From contig JAUMOL010000030.1 of NCBI GenBank assembly GCA_031295385.1, positions 41,408 to 105,407 on the forward strand: a stretch of DNA of 64,000 nucleotides, written 5' to 3'. The position numbers and the translations under genes were made by a program. Positions 36,543 to 45,643 of this stretch are shown here, in pieces. The stretch comes from Collinsella sp. (lineage in GTDB: Bacteria; Actinomycetota; Coriobacteriia; Coriobacteriales; Coriobacteriaceae). The notes below the pieces were generated by a model, which saw only the letters and a list, made by a program, of their open reading frames with translations, did no database searches and was not told the origin of the DNA. Position 1 is the stretch's first letter; each line of letters opens with the position of its first letter.

Positions 36543-36602
36543 TTGACATATGAACATACGCTCATATAATCGGAAGTAAGTTATATGAGCGCATGTTCAT
36601 AT
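36543..36602 (+). promoter_or_regulatory. Promoter and two ArsR-type operators
   Basis: TTGACA (36543-36548) and TATAAT (36565-36570) are 16 bp apart. ATATGAACATACGCTCATAT (36548-36567) fills the spacer, and ATATGAGCGCATGTTCATAT (36583-36602) lies over the start region. Both have the ATATGAnC...TCATAT form of SmtB/CadC operators, so the operon should be autorepressed until metal binds the repressor. Confidence 0.85.
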
Positions 36603-36616
36603 GAAAGGATATTGCA

Positions 36617-36982
36617 ATGAGCGACCACGTTGATGAAACAAAGACTGGCATCGAGGCCGCCGAGCCGATCGTCCCCACCACCTGCTCGCCCGAGGACCTT
36701 CCCGACGAGGAGCTTCTCTACGACCTCGCCGACCTGTTCAAGGTCTTCAGCGACACCACACGCATCAAGATTCTCTATGCCCTCATGGGCCGCGAGCTCT
36801 GCGTGGCCGACATCGCCGAGGCGACCGCAACCTCACAGTCGGCAGTATCACACCAGCTGCGCACGCTTAAGCAGTCGCACCTGGTCAAGTTCCGCCGAGA
36901 CGGCCGCAACATCCTCTACTCACTTGCCGACGATCACGTCTACACCATGCTCAACCAGGGCATGAGCCATATCTGCGAATAG
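36617..36982 (+). CDS. ArsR/SmtB-family metal-sensing repressor
   Basis: The 121-residue winged-helix protein carries the ArsR pattern: DLADLFKVFSDTTRIKILYAL, the ELCVADIAEATATSQSAVSHQLRTL recognition region (the Cys-Val-Ala-Asp start replaces the ELCVCD of CadC), and a wing. Asp and His residues near the C-terminus (DDHVYTML...SHICE) could form an alpha-5 metal site as in SmtB. It is the first gene of the efflux operon and has AAAGGA before its ATG. Zinc, cadmium or lead are the likely signals by analogy. Confidence 0.93.
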   Translation: MSDHVDETKTGIEAAEPIVPTTCSPEDLPDEELLYDLADLFKVFSDTTRIKILYALMGRELCVADIAEATATSQSAVSHQLRTLKQSHLVKFRRDGRNILYSLADDHVYTMLNQGMSHICE

Positions 36983-37045
36983 CAACCAACCACGGTATCA
37001 ACGCGGCCGGCACCCAGGTCGCCAACACAGGGAAAGGAACCCACC

Positions 37046-37264
37046 ATGAAAAAGCAATTCAAGCTCGACGAGATCGACTGCGCCAACTGTGCGCGCGAGC
37101 TTCAGGACGAGCTGGCCAAACTCGAGGGCGTCAAATCCGTGTCCGTCAACTATATGACCCAGAAGTTGACGCTCGAGGCCGATGACGCCGAGTTCGACGA
37201 GGTGCTCAACCGCGTTGTAGAGTTCACGGCCGACGCCGAGCCGGACTGCGAGATCATTCTCTAG
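37046..37264 (+). CDS. Stand-alone HMA metal-binding protein
   Basis: The 72-residue product is a single heavy-metal-associated domain with the CxxC ligand pair in IDCANCARELQ, the ferredoxin-like order of strands and a C-terminal acidic strand (EPDCEIIL) that adds a third Cys. It lies between the repressor and the ATPase, which itself lacks an N-terminal HMA domain, so this small protein probably delivers metal to the pump. GGAAAGGA precedes the ATG. Confidence 0.9.
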   Translation: MKKQFKLDEIDCANCARELQDELAKLEGVKSVSVNYMTQKLTLEADDAEFDEVLNRVVEFTADAEPDCEIIL

Positions 37265-37321
37265 CCCAGGTTTGCGCCAACCTGCAAGGCCGCGCTTGCC
37301 GCGGCCTTTGCTCGCGAAATT

Positions 37322-37340
37322 ATATGAGCGAGTGTTCATA
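37322..37340 (+). promoter_or_regulatory. Third ArsR-type operator, before the ATPase
   Basis: ATATGAGCGAGTGTTCATA matches the operator at 36583 at all but two positions. It lies 24 bp upstream of the ATPase start, so the pump may also be controlled from an internal site. Confidence 0.75.
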
Positions 37341-37364
37341 CATTCAAATGGGAGGATACGAGTC

Positions 37365-39317
37365 ATGGCCACCGACGACCCCAAGAAGAAAAAGAAGAAG
37401 CGCAAGAAAAAAGAGTCACTCGAGCATAAGCGCAACCGCATCCTGGTAGCGCTGGGCATTTTTGCCGTGGTGTACGCCCTCGATGAGCTTGGCACCCTCG
37501 CCGCCGCGTTCGGCACCCCGGGCGACATCTACGCCAGCTTTGTGCTGTTCCTCGTGCCGTTTTTGATTGCCGGCTACGACGTACTGCAAAAGGCCTTCAA
37601 TAACATCCGCCGCGGCAAGGCCTTCGATGAGAGTTTCCTTATGGCCGTCGCGACCATCGGCGCGTTTGCCATGGTGCTCTTCCCCGATGCCGACCCGCAC
37701 ATGGCCGAAGGCGCCGCCGTCATGCTGTTCTACCAGGTCGGCGAGCTGTTCCAGGCATACGCCGTGGGCAAGAGCCGCAAGTCGATCAGCGCCATGATGG
37801 ACATCGCACCCGACTACGCTAACGTCGAGCAGCCCGACGGCACGCTCGAGCAGGTCTACCCCGATGACATTGCCGTCGGCACCGTGATCGTGGTCAAGCC
37901 CGGCGAGCGCGTGCCTATCGACGGCGTCATCGTCAAAGGCGAAACCCAGCTCGATACCGCCGCGCTCACGGGCGAGTCAGTCCCCCGCCCCGCCAAGTCC
38001 GGCGACGATATCATCAGCGGCTGCATCAACATGACGGGCCTCATCCACGTGCGCACCACCAAGCCGTTTGGTGAGTCCACCGTCGCGCGCGTCCTGGAGC
38101 TCGTGGAGAATGCCAGCGAAAAGAAGGCGCGCACCGAAAACTTCATCACACGCTTTGCCCGCGTCTACACGCCCGCCGTTACCGGCGCGGCCGCGGTGCT
38201 CGCGCTTGGCGGCGGCTTGATCACCGGCGCCTGGTCCGACTGGATCCTGCGCGGCCTGACCTTCCTGGTCGTCAGCTGCCCGTGCGCGTTGGTGATCAGC
38301 GTACCGTTGAGCTTCTTTGGCGGCATCGGCGGCGCGTCCAAGCTGGGCGTTCTCATCAAGGGCTCCAACTACCTCGAGACGCTCGCCGACGTGGACACCG
38401 TCGTCTTCGACAAAACGGGCACGCTCACCAACGGCACGTTCTCGGTCGTCGCGGTGCACCCCGAGGCCGGCCATACCGAGCAATCGCTGCTCGAGGTCGC
38501 AGCCCTTGCGGAGTCGTTCTCCGATCACCCCATCGCGCAGTCCGTGCGCGCCGCCTACCAGGGCGAGCTCGACCCCAAGCGCGTGACGGATTCCGCCAAT
38601 GACGCGGGCCACGGCGTGTCGGCGACCATCGACGGCAAGCACGTCGTCGTCGGCAACGCCAAGATGCTCGCCGCGGCCAGCGTTGAAGCACCGGACTGTA
38701 AGGTTGTCGGCACGATCCTCCACGTGCTCGTTGACGGCGCATACGCCGGCCACATCGTGATTGCAGACACCGTTAAGGCCGATGCCGAGCAGACGATCCG
38801 CGACCTGCACGCCGCCGGCGTCAAGCGCACCGTTATGCTCACGGGCGACCGCGAGGAAGTGGCTGCTGCGGTGGCCAAGCAGCTCGGCCTCGACGAGTTC
38901 CACGCGCAGCTGCTGCCGGGCGACAAGGTCGAGCGCGTTGAAGCACTGCTCGCGGCCGAAAGCGGCAAGGGCAAGCTCGCCTTTGTCGGCGACGGCATCA
39001 ACGATGCGCCCGTGCTCACCCGTGCCGATGTGGGCATTGCCATGGGCGCCATGGGCTCCGACGCCGCGATCGAGGCGGCCGACGTGGTGCTCATGGATGA
39101 CAAGCCGTCCAACATCTCCCGCGCGATCCGCGTGGCGCGCAAGACCATGTCGATTGTTTGGCAGAACATCATCTTTGCGCTGGGTATTAAGTTGCTGATT
39201 CTGGTGCTTGCGGCACTGGGTATCGCCAATATGTGGCTTGCCGTCTTTGGCGACGTGGGCGTGGCGATCATCGCCATTCTGAACGCCATGCGCGCGATGG
39301 GTGTCAAGAACCTGTAG
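37365..39317 (+). CDS. Heavy-metal P1B-type ATPase (Zn/Cd/Pb class)
   Basis: The 650-residue pump has the translocation motif SCPCALV, phosphorylation site FDKTGTLTNG, HP motif SDHPIA and hinge GDGINDAP, with eight predicted membrane helices. CPC with a ZntA-like C-terminal half argues for zinc, cadmium or lead export. The N-terminus lacks an HMA domain and is instead very lysine-rich (residues 6-17, nearly all Lys or Arg). The start at 37365 follows GGGAGGA; earlier in-frame starts would cross the operator. ArsR and HMA genes are directly upstream. Confidence 0.94.
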   Translation: MATDDPKKKKKKRKKKESLEHKRNRILVALGIFAVVYALDELGTLAAAFGTPGDIYASFVLFLVPFLIAGYDVLQKAFNNIRRGKAFDESFLMAVATIGAFAMVLFPDADPHMAEGAAVMLFYQVGELFQAYAVGKSRKSISAMMDIAPDYANVEQPDGTLEQVYPDDIAVGTVIVVKPGERVPIDGVIVKGETQLDTAALTGESVPRPAKSGDDIISGCINMTGLIHVRTTKPFGESTVARVLELVENASEKKARTENFITRFARVYTPAVTGAAAVLALGGGLITGAWSDWILRGLTFLVVSCPCALVISVPLSFFGGIGGASKLGVLIKGSNYLETLADVDTVVFDKTGTLTNGTFSVVAVHPEAGHTEQSLLEVAALAESFSDHPIAQSVRAAYQGELDPKRVTDSANDAGHGVSATIDGKHVVVGNAKMLAAASVEAPDCKVVGTILHVLVDGAYAGHIVIADTVKADAEQTIRDLHAAGVKRTVMLTGDREEVAAAVAKQLGLDEFHAQLLPGDKVERVEALLAAESGKGKLAFVGDGINDAPVLTRADVGIAMGAMGSDAAIEAADVVLMDDKPSNISRAIRVARKTMSIVWQNIIFALGIKLLILVLAALGIANMWLAVFGDVGVAIIAILNAMRAMGVKNL

Positions 39318-39333
39318 CGTTCGTGGGCTGTCC

Positions 39334-39407
39334 GGCCGGGGCCGGGCTTGGTTTTGAAAACGTCCTCGCGCTGCGGAGTGTTTTCAAAACCAAGCCCGGC
39401 CCCGGCC
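39334..39407. repeat. Perfect 28-bp inverted repeat
   Basis: A 28-nt arm (39334-39361, GGCCGGGGCC... ending GTTTTGAAAAC) and its exact complement (39380-39407) enclose 18 nt. No T tract follows. It lies 16 bp after the ATPase stop. The rest of 39408-39543 shows only a small GGCC-GAAA-GGCC hairpin. Confidence 0.85.
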
Positions 39408-39543
39408 TGCGGTGACGTAGCTGGCAGTTCTTGGGCATCGCTTGCTGGCGGGGTTCCTTTGCTGAAATGGACTTGGCCGAAAGGGCCGCTGGTCCCGGTC
39501 GCTGGTTCGCGCTTTGCGTGAACTCCGCGCTACTGTGGGTCAG

Positions 39544-39933
39544 TTAGGCTTCTGTTGTTGGACCCGCTACATCTTCCCGTCCCAGCATCGACCTTAGCTT
39601 CTCGAAGCTCTCCTCGCTCAGGCAATGCTCCATGTGGCAGCCCTCTTGCGAGGCAACCTCGGGCGCAACGCCGGCATCCTCTAGCAGCCCCACAAAAAAG
39701 CAATGGCGCTCCCACATTTGACGGGCAACCTCAAGACCGCGTTCCGTCAGATGCACATCGCGTTTGCCCATCTCCACGTAGCCGTTGCTCTCCAGGGTCG
39801 CCATGGCCTTGGAGACGCTTGCCTTGGTCACACCCAAGTATTCGGCGACGTCGATTGAGCGTACCGTGCCTTGGTGCTGCGACAGCACGTAGATCGATTC
39901 GAGATAGTCTTCTCCGGATTCACGCAGGGCCAT
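39544..39933 (-). CDS. DtxR/MntR-family metal-dependent regulator
   Basis: The 129-residue product has the DtxR winged helix (SGEDYLESIYVLSQ, VRSIDVAEYLGVTKASVSKAM) and the metal-binding dimerisation domain (ERHCFFVGLLEDAGV, EEGCHMEHCLSEES-like region with Cys/His/Glu ligands). There is no C-terminal SH3 domain, so it is of the short MntR-like form. GAAAGGCGG precedes the ATG. Its promoter contains a box shared with the His-rich permease at 32223, suggesting autoregulation and control of that transporter. Confidence 0.88.
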   Translation of the reverse strand: MALRESGEDYLESIYVLSQHQGTVRSIDVAEYLGVTKASVSKAMATLESNGYVEMGKRDVHLTERGLEVARQMWERHCFFVGLLEDAGVAPEVASQEGCHMEHCLSEESFEKLRSMLGREDVAGPTTEA

Positions 39934-40000
39934 GGGCCGCCTTTCGCGATGGCTTCTAGTTAGCCTTTAGATACTTTTGCTTGATTTACTTTACCGCAAA

Positions 40001-40018
40001 AGTTGCCCATGTCTTACT
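40001..40018. promoter_or_regulatory. Shared box in the dtxR-like promoter
   Basis: AGTTGCCCATGTCTTACT agrees at 14 of 18 positions with the palindrome before the permease gene. Related phrases AAAAGTTAGCC (40028) and TAGTTAGCC (39958) flank it, so the regulator may bind several sites. Confidence 0.45.
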
Positions 40019-40072
40019 ACTTTGCCTAAAAGTTAGCCGTGTTTCACAAAACGTGCGGGACGAAAACAAAAT

Positions 40073-40098
40073 GGGGACGCTCCTCAAGGAGTGTCCCC
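40073..40098. repeat. Repeat, family B hairpin
   Basis: GGGGACGCTCC pairs with GGAGTGTCCCC around a TCAA loop (one G-T pair), followed by GTGCCGGGTACCGG. It lies 23 bp beyond the stop of the converging HAD gene. Confidence 0.75.
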
Positions 40099-40121
40099 AG
40101 GTGCCGGGTACCGGCCCGCAG

Positions 40122-40892
40122 CTAGATCAGGCCAAAGTGCTTCGCGGCGTTGTAGATGCCGTCATCGTCTACGGCGGTCGTAACGTAGGTCGCTGCGGCC
40201 TTTACGGTCTCCTGCGCGTTGCCCATGGCCACGCTTGTGCCCACGGCCGAGAACATCGACAGGTCGTTCTCGCCGTCGCCAAAGGCGATCGCCTCGCTCG
40301 CATCGATGCCTAGGCGCTCCAGCGTCGCCGCCACGCCCAGGTTCTTACCGCCGTTGGCCGGAATAATATCGCAGAACAGATCACACCAGCGCGTAGTGAG
40401 CGAATGCGACACCGCATCGGTCACGACATGCTCGTCGGCCGGATCAACAAAGGCGCAAAACTGGTAGACCGGTGCGTCAAAGGCGTGCTCAAACGGCTCC
40501 TCGTGATAGACGATTCCCGCGTTGCTGCCAGCCGTCACCACGCGCTCGGACAGGCGGTTCACAAACGAGTTCTCGCCCTGCATGCACAGCGAGTCGTAGC
40601 GCCCCTGCGCCACCTGGTCCACAATCACCGCAACGTCGTCCGGATCAATCGGACAGCTACGGTAAACCCCCTCGGCATCAAAGCAGTGCTGGCCCGAGAG
40701 CGTAATGTACGCATCCCAGCCCAAGTTGAACAGCCAATCGGGCATCTGGTAGGTCGGACGGCCCGTGGCGATCACGCACGCAATCCCCTGCTCGTGAAAG
40801 CTGTCGAGCACCTGCTGCGCCGACGCCGGAATCCGGTGGGTCTTAAAGCTCAGCAGCGTGCCGTCGATATCGAAAAACGCGGCTTTGATCAT
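40122..40892 (-). CDS. HAD-superfamily Cof-type phosphatase
   Basis: The 256-residue product is a class IIB HAD hydrolase: motif I FFDIDGTLLSF with both Asp, motif II VIATGRPTYQ, Lys in GGKNLGV and motif IV FGDGENDLSM. Cof-type enzymes dephosphorylate sugar phosphates or flavin-type metabolites; the substrate here is unknown. It starts six bp after the stop of the ABC-F gene and so belongs to the same transcript. Confidence 0.9.
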   Translation of the reverse strand: MIKAAFFDIDGTLLSFKTHRIPASAQQVLDSFHEQGIACVIATGRPTYQMPDWLFNLGWDAYITLSGQHCFDAEGVYRSCPIDPDDVAVIVDQVAQGRYDSLCMQGENSFVNRLSERVVTAGSNAGIVYHEEPFEHAFDAPVYQFCAFVDPADEHVVTDAVSHSLTTRWCDLFCDIIPANGGKNLGVAATLERLGIDASEAIAFGDGENDLSMFSAVGTSVAMGNAQETVKAAATYVTTAVDDDGIYNAAKHFGLI

Positions 40893-40898
40893 CCTCGT

Positions 40899-42758
40899 CT
40901 ACTCCTCGCCCTCGAGCTTTTCGCTCGCCTCGAGCCACGCCATCTCCAGCTCGTCCATGGCGGCGTGGGCCTCGTCGATCTTTGCCTGCTGCTCGCCCAG
41001 CGCCGTGTAGTTGGTGGGATCGACCTGGGCCATGGCGGCCTCGGCCTCCTCCACGCGAGCGCGCTGCGTCTCCATCTTGCGCTCGAGCGAGCTCACCTCG
41101 CGGCGGAGCTTCTGGCGTTCGGCGTTGGAAAGACCGTTGGGCTGCCCGCTCGTCTTAGGCTTTTCGGCCGCAACCGCTGCGGCACCGGTGTCGAACGTGC
41201 CGGTCTTGGCACTCGGCGCGCCCACGGGCTCGCCCTCGGCGGTGGCGTTGCACAGGCGCAGGTACTGATCGACGCCGCCGGGCATATGCGTCAGGTGGCC
41301 GTCAAGCAGTGCCCACTGTTGGTCGGTCACGCGCTCCATGAGGAAACGGTCGTGCGTCACCAGAATCAACGTGCCGGGCCAGCCATCGAGCAGGTCCTCG
41401 ACAATCGCGAGCATATCGGTATCCAGGTCGTTGCCCGGCTCGTCCAGGATAAGCACGTTGGGCTCGTCCAGGATTGTCAGCAGCAGCGACAGGCGACGGC
41501 GCTGGCCGCCCGAAAGGTCGCCGATGCGGCTCCAGAGCTGCTGCGTCGTAAAGCCCAGGCGCTCGCAAAGCTTCTCGGGAGCGGTCTCCTTGCCGTCGAT
41601 GACGTAATACTTCTTATAGTTGCTCAGCACCTCGCGGATCGTGTCGCCCATGTAGGGCTCGAGCTCCTCGAGCTGCTGCGACAGCACGCCAAAGCGCACT
41701 GTCTGGCCAATCTTCACGCGGCCGCGCGTGGGCGCAATCTTGCCCTGAATCACATCGAGCAAGGTCGACTTGCCGGCGCCGTTCTCGCCCAAAAGACCAT
41801 AGCGGTCGCCCGCGCCGATAAGCCAGGTCACGTCGGAGAGCACCTGCTTGGGCGCGCCGTCGGTATCCGCATAGCCGGCATCAACGTCGATCACGTCGAT
41901 GACCTGCTTGCCTAGGCGGCTCACGGCGAGGCGCTTGAGCTCCAGCTCGTCGCGCACGGGCGGCACGTCGGCGATCAGCTCGCGAGCAGCCTCAACGCGA
42001 AACTTGGGCTTGGTGGAACGAGCCTGGGCGCCGCGGCTCAGCCACGCGAGCTCCTTGCGCGCCATGTTGCGGCGGCGCTCCTCGGTGACGGCGGCCATGC
42101 GGTCGCGCTCTACGCGCTGAAGGATATATGCCGAGTAGCCGCCCTCGAAGGGGTCGACCTGGCCGTCGTGGACCTCCCACATGCTGGTGCAGACCTCGTC
42201 CAAGAACCAGCGATCGTGCGTGACCACGAGCATGGCGCCCTGACCGCGCTGCCAGCGGGCCTTTAAGTGACGCGCGAGCCAGTTGATGGTGCGCATGTCC
42301 AGGTGGTTGGTGGGCTCGTCGAGCATGAGCACGTCGTAGTCGCCGATCAGCAGGCGCGCGAGGTCCACGCGGCGGCGCTGGCCGCCCGAAAGCTCGCCCA
42401 CCGTGCCCTCCCAGGGCACATTGCTAATAAGGCCAGCCAGAATCTGGCGCGTACGCGGGCTCGACGCCCACTCGTACTCGGGCGTGTCGCCCACGACGGC
42501 ATGATGCACGGTATCGGTGTCGACAAGTTGGTCCTTTTGGCCGAGCAGACCGATCGTGGTGCCGCGGCGATGCGTCACGCGGCCATCGTCGGGCTCCAGC
42601 GTGCCCGCGAGTACGCTCAGCAGCGTCGACTTGCCGTCGCCGTTTTTGCCGACGATGCCAATACGGTCGCCCTCGCCCACGCCGAGCGTCACGCTATCGA
42701 AAATATGCTTAGTGGGAAACTCTAGGCTGACGGAATCGCATCCCAAAAGAATCGCCAT
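40899..42758 (-). CDS. ABC-F family ATPase (Uup-like)
   Basis: The 619-residue soluble protein has two ABC domains with Walker A GKNGDGKST and GENGAGKST and signatures LSGGQRRR in both, joined by a linker (about 245-320), and a C-terminal Uup-type coiled coil (about 540-610, SSLERKMETQRARVEEAE). ABC-F proteins act on the ribosome or on DNA-associated processes, not in transport. AAGGAG lies before the ATG at 42758. It leads a two-gene unit with the HAD phosphatase gene. Confidence 0.93.
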   Translation of the reverse strand: MAILLGCDSVSLEFPTKHIFDSVTLGVGEGDRIGIVGKNGDGKSTLLSVLAGTLEPDDGRVTHRRGTTIGLLGQKDQLVDTDTVHHAVVGDTPEYEWASSPRTRQILAGLISNVPWEGTVGELSGGQRRRVDLARLLIGDYDVLMLDEPTNHLDMRTINWLARHLKARWQRGQGAMLVVTHDRWFLDEVCTSMWEVHDGQVDPFEGGYSAYILQRVERDRMAAVTEERRRNMARKELAWLSRGAQARSTKPKFRVEAARELIADVPPVRDELELKRLAVSRLGKQVIDVIDVDAGYADTDGAPKQVLSDVTWLIGAGDRYGLLGENGAGKSTLLDVIQGKIAPTRGRVKIGQTVRFGVLSQQLEELEPYMGDTIREVLSNYKKYYVIDGKETAPEKLCERLGFTTQQLWSRIGDLSGGQRRRLSLLLTILDEPNVLILDEPGNDLDTDMLAIVEDLLDGWPGTLILVTHDRFLMERVTDQQWALLDGHLTHMPGGVDQYLRLCNATAEGEPVGAPSAKTGTFDTGAAAVAAEKPKTSGQPNGLSNAERQKLRREVSSLERKMETQRARVEEAEAAMAQVDPTNYTALGEQQAKIDEAHAAMDELEMAWLEASEKLEGEE

Positions 42759-42828
42759 ATGCCCTGCTCCTTCGTAGAAATTCAACGTTGTCCATGATAG
42801 CAGCGAAAAGGCGGGCCGTACGCGACAC

Positions 42829-42866
42829 AAAAAGGCGGGTCATCTCCCGCAAGAGATGACCCGCCT
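42829..42866 (-). terminator. Terminator of the pst operon
   Basis: On the minus strand AGGCGGGTCATCTC pairs exactly with GAGATGACCCGCCT around a 6-nt loop, followed by TTTTT. It lies 55 bp beyond the pstB stop. Confidence 0.92.
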
Positions 42867-42921
42867 CTCCAATCAGTCCCGTGGCGACCGTGGCCGCCGC
42901 GGGACTCAAGCATGTCCCGGA

Positions 42922-43790
<869 letters not shown>

Positions 43791-43794
<4 letters not shown>

Positions 43795-44717
43795 TCGGCC
43801 GTCATCTTCCTTGCCAGCTGCTTGCCCACGATGCGGGCAATTACGTTAAACAGCAGCACGCAGACCATCAGCAGAGCGGCGGTGCCCCAAACGATCTGCT
43901 GGGCCTCGGGGCTGCCCTCGCCGTAAATCTTGTAGATATGCACGGCGAGCGACTCACCGGGGCGAAACACGTTCCAGGCGCAAGTGGGGCTCGACAGGTT
44001 AAAGCTCAAGAAATTCAGGCGAACTGGCGAGCTCATGCCCGAGGTAAAGAGCAATGCTGCGGCCTCGCCAAAGACACGGCCGGCCGAAAGCACAATGCCG
44101 GTCACGATGGCGGGCATGGCCTCGGGAATCAAGATGTGCAGCGTTGCCTCCCAGCGCGTGAGGCCCATGGCCAGGCACGCATCGCGCTGGGCCTGCGGCA
44201 CATCCTCGAGCGCTTGCTGAATCACGCGCACCAGGATGGGGATGTTGAACATGGTAAGCGCGACGGCGCCGGAGATGATGGAGTACTTCCAGCCCAGCTG
44301 CACCGAGAACACCAGAAAGCCGAACATGCCGACGACGATGGAAGGCAGCGAAGACAGCGTCTCGATGGCGGTGGAAGCAATGTCGCGGACGGGTCCGTCG
44401 GGTGCGTATTCAACCAGGAAGACTGCGCCGCCCAGGCTGATGGGCACCGAGATGACCAGGGTGATCAGCAGCAGGTAGAACGAATCGAACAGTTGATAGA
44501 GCACGCCACCCTGGGTGCCGTTGGCGCGCGACGGCTCCGTGAGGAAGCCCGGCTTAAACAGTGTCGAGATGCCCTCGAACAGGATATAGGCCACCATGGA
44601 GACGACGATGAGCATGACGATGGCAACGATCGCCGTCAGCACGCCCGTGGCGATGCGGTCCTGCTTTTGGACACGCCCGAGTCTCGCCTCGTCGATGTGG
44701 ATGCGCGTGCTAGCCAC
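43791..44717 (-). CDS. pstA: Phosphate ABC transporter permease PstA
   Basis: This inner-membrane subunit of 308 residues has six transmembrane helices and the permease EAA-like loop AMGLTRWEATLHILIPEAMP. The GTG start at 44717 is selected because GAAGG precedes it and it overlaps the pstC stop by eight bp, the arrangement usual in coupled pst genes; a TTG further upstream lies inside pstC. It pairs with PstC to form the channel. Confidence 0.94.
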
Positions 44718-45618
44718 GAGCCTTCGCCCCCTTGCGGCCAATGAGATGGATGATCAGGATGAAGATGAGGCTCATGCCCATCAGTAGCAGACCGAGTGCC
44801 CACAGGACGTCGTCCTGGGCCGAGCCCTCGGCATAGACCGCCATGGACGTGGTGAGCGTGGTGGTGATGGTCGACGCCGGCGACAATAGCGACGTCGGCA
44901 TAGCCTCGATACCGCCGATGACCATGCGCACGGCGAGCGTCTCGCCAAAGGCGCGGGTCATGCCAAGGATGACTGCGGTCATGAGCGACGGCATGGCGGA
45001 CTTGAGCACCACGTGCCAGATGGTCTGCCAGCGAGTGTAGCCCAGCGCGAGCGAACCCTGACGGTAGCTATCGGGCACGGCGCGCAGGCCGTCGACAGAA
45101 AGCGTGGTCATCGTCGGCAGGATCATAACGGCCAGCACGATGGCGCCGGGCAGGATGCCCAGGCCCGTGCTCACGTGGAAAACGCTCTTCATAAGGCCGA
45201 CGACCACGTGGAAACCGATCAGGCCAAAGACGACCGAGGGAATACCGGTCAAAAGCTCAATTAGCGGCTGAAAGATCTTGGAACCAAATTTGGGTTGGAT
45301 CTCGACCGCAAAGATGGCAGAGCCGATGGCGATGGGCAGCGCGATGAGCGTGGAGAGCACCATGACCGAAAACGAGGTGATGATCAGGGGCAGGGCACCG
45401 GTATAAGGCAGGCCGTTATCAGCCGTGTTGGCCAGGTCCCACTTGGTGCCGGTAAAAAACTCGACGACCGAGACGCCGTCCTTGACAAAAGCCGAGAGGC
45501 CCTTTTGGGCGACCATAAAGATGAGCGCGGCAACGACAAGCGTCACGAGCGCTACGCACGCGCCCGTGACGCCCAGGCCCACGTTCTCAAGGTCGCGCTT
45601 TGGCAGCTGTTTTGCCAT
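44710..45618 (-). CDS. pstC: Phosphate ABC transporter permease PstC
   Basis: The 302-residue permease has six membrane helices and the conserved EAA loop SLALGYTRWQTIWHVVLKSA, together with ELLTGIPSVVFGLIG typical of PstC. GGAAAGG lies before the ATG. It follows pstS by 25 bp and overlaps pstA, in the standard order S-C-A-B. Confidence 0.95.
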   Translation of the reverse strand: MAKQLPKRDLENVGLGVTGACVALVTLVVAALIFMVAQKGLSAFVKDGVSVVEFFTGTKWDLANTADNGLPYTGALPLIITSFSVMVLSTLIALPIAIGSAIFAVEIQPKFGSKIFQPLIELLTGIPSVVFGLIGFHVVVGLMKSVFHVSTGLGILPGAIVLAVMILPTMTTLSVDGLRAVPDSYRQGSLALGYTRWQTIWHVVLKSAMPSLMTAVILGMTRAFGETLAVRMVIGGIEAMPTSLLSPASTITTTLTTSMAVYAEGSAQDDVLWALGLLLMGMSLIFILIIHLIGRKGAKARG

Positions 45619-45643
45619 TGCAAACCTTTCCGGGGGCGATTAC

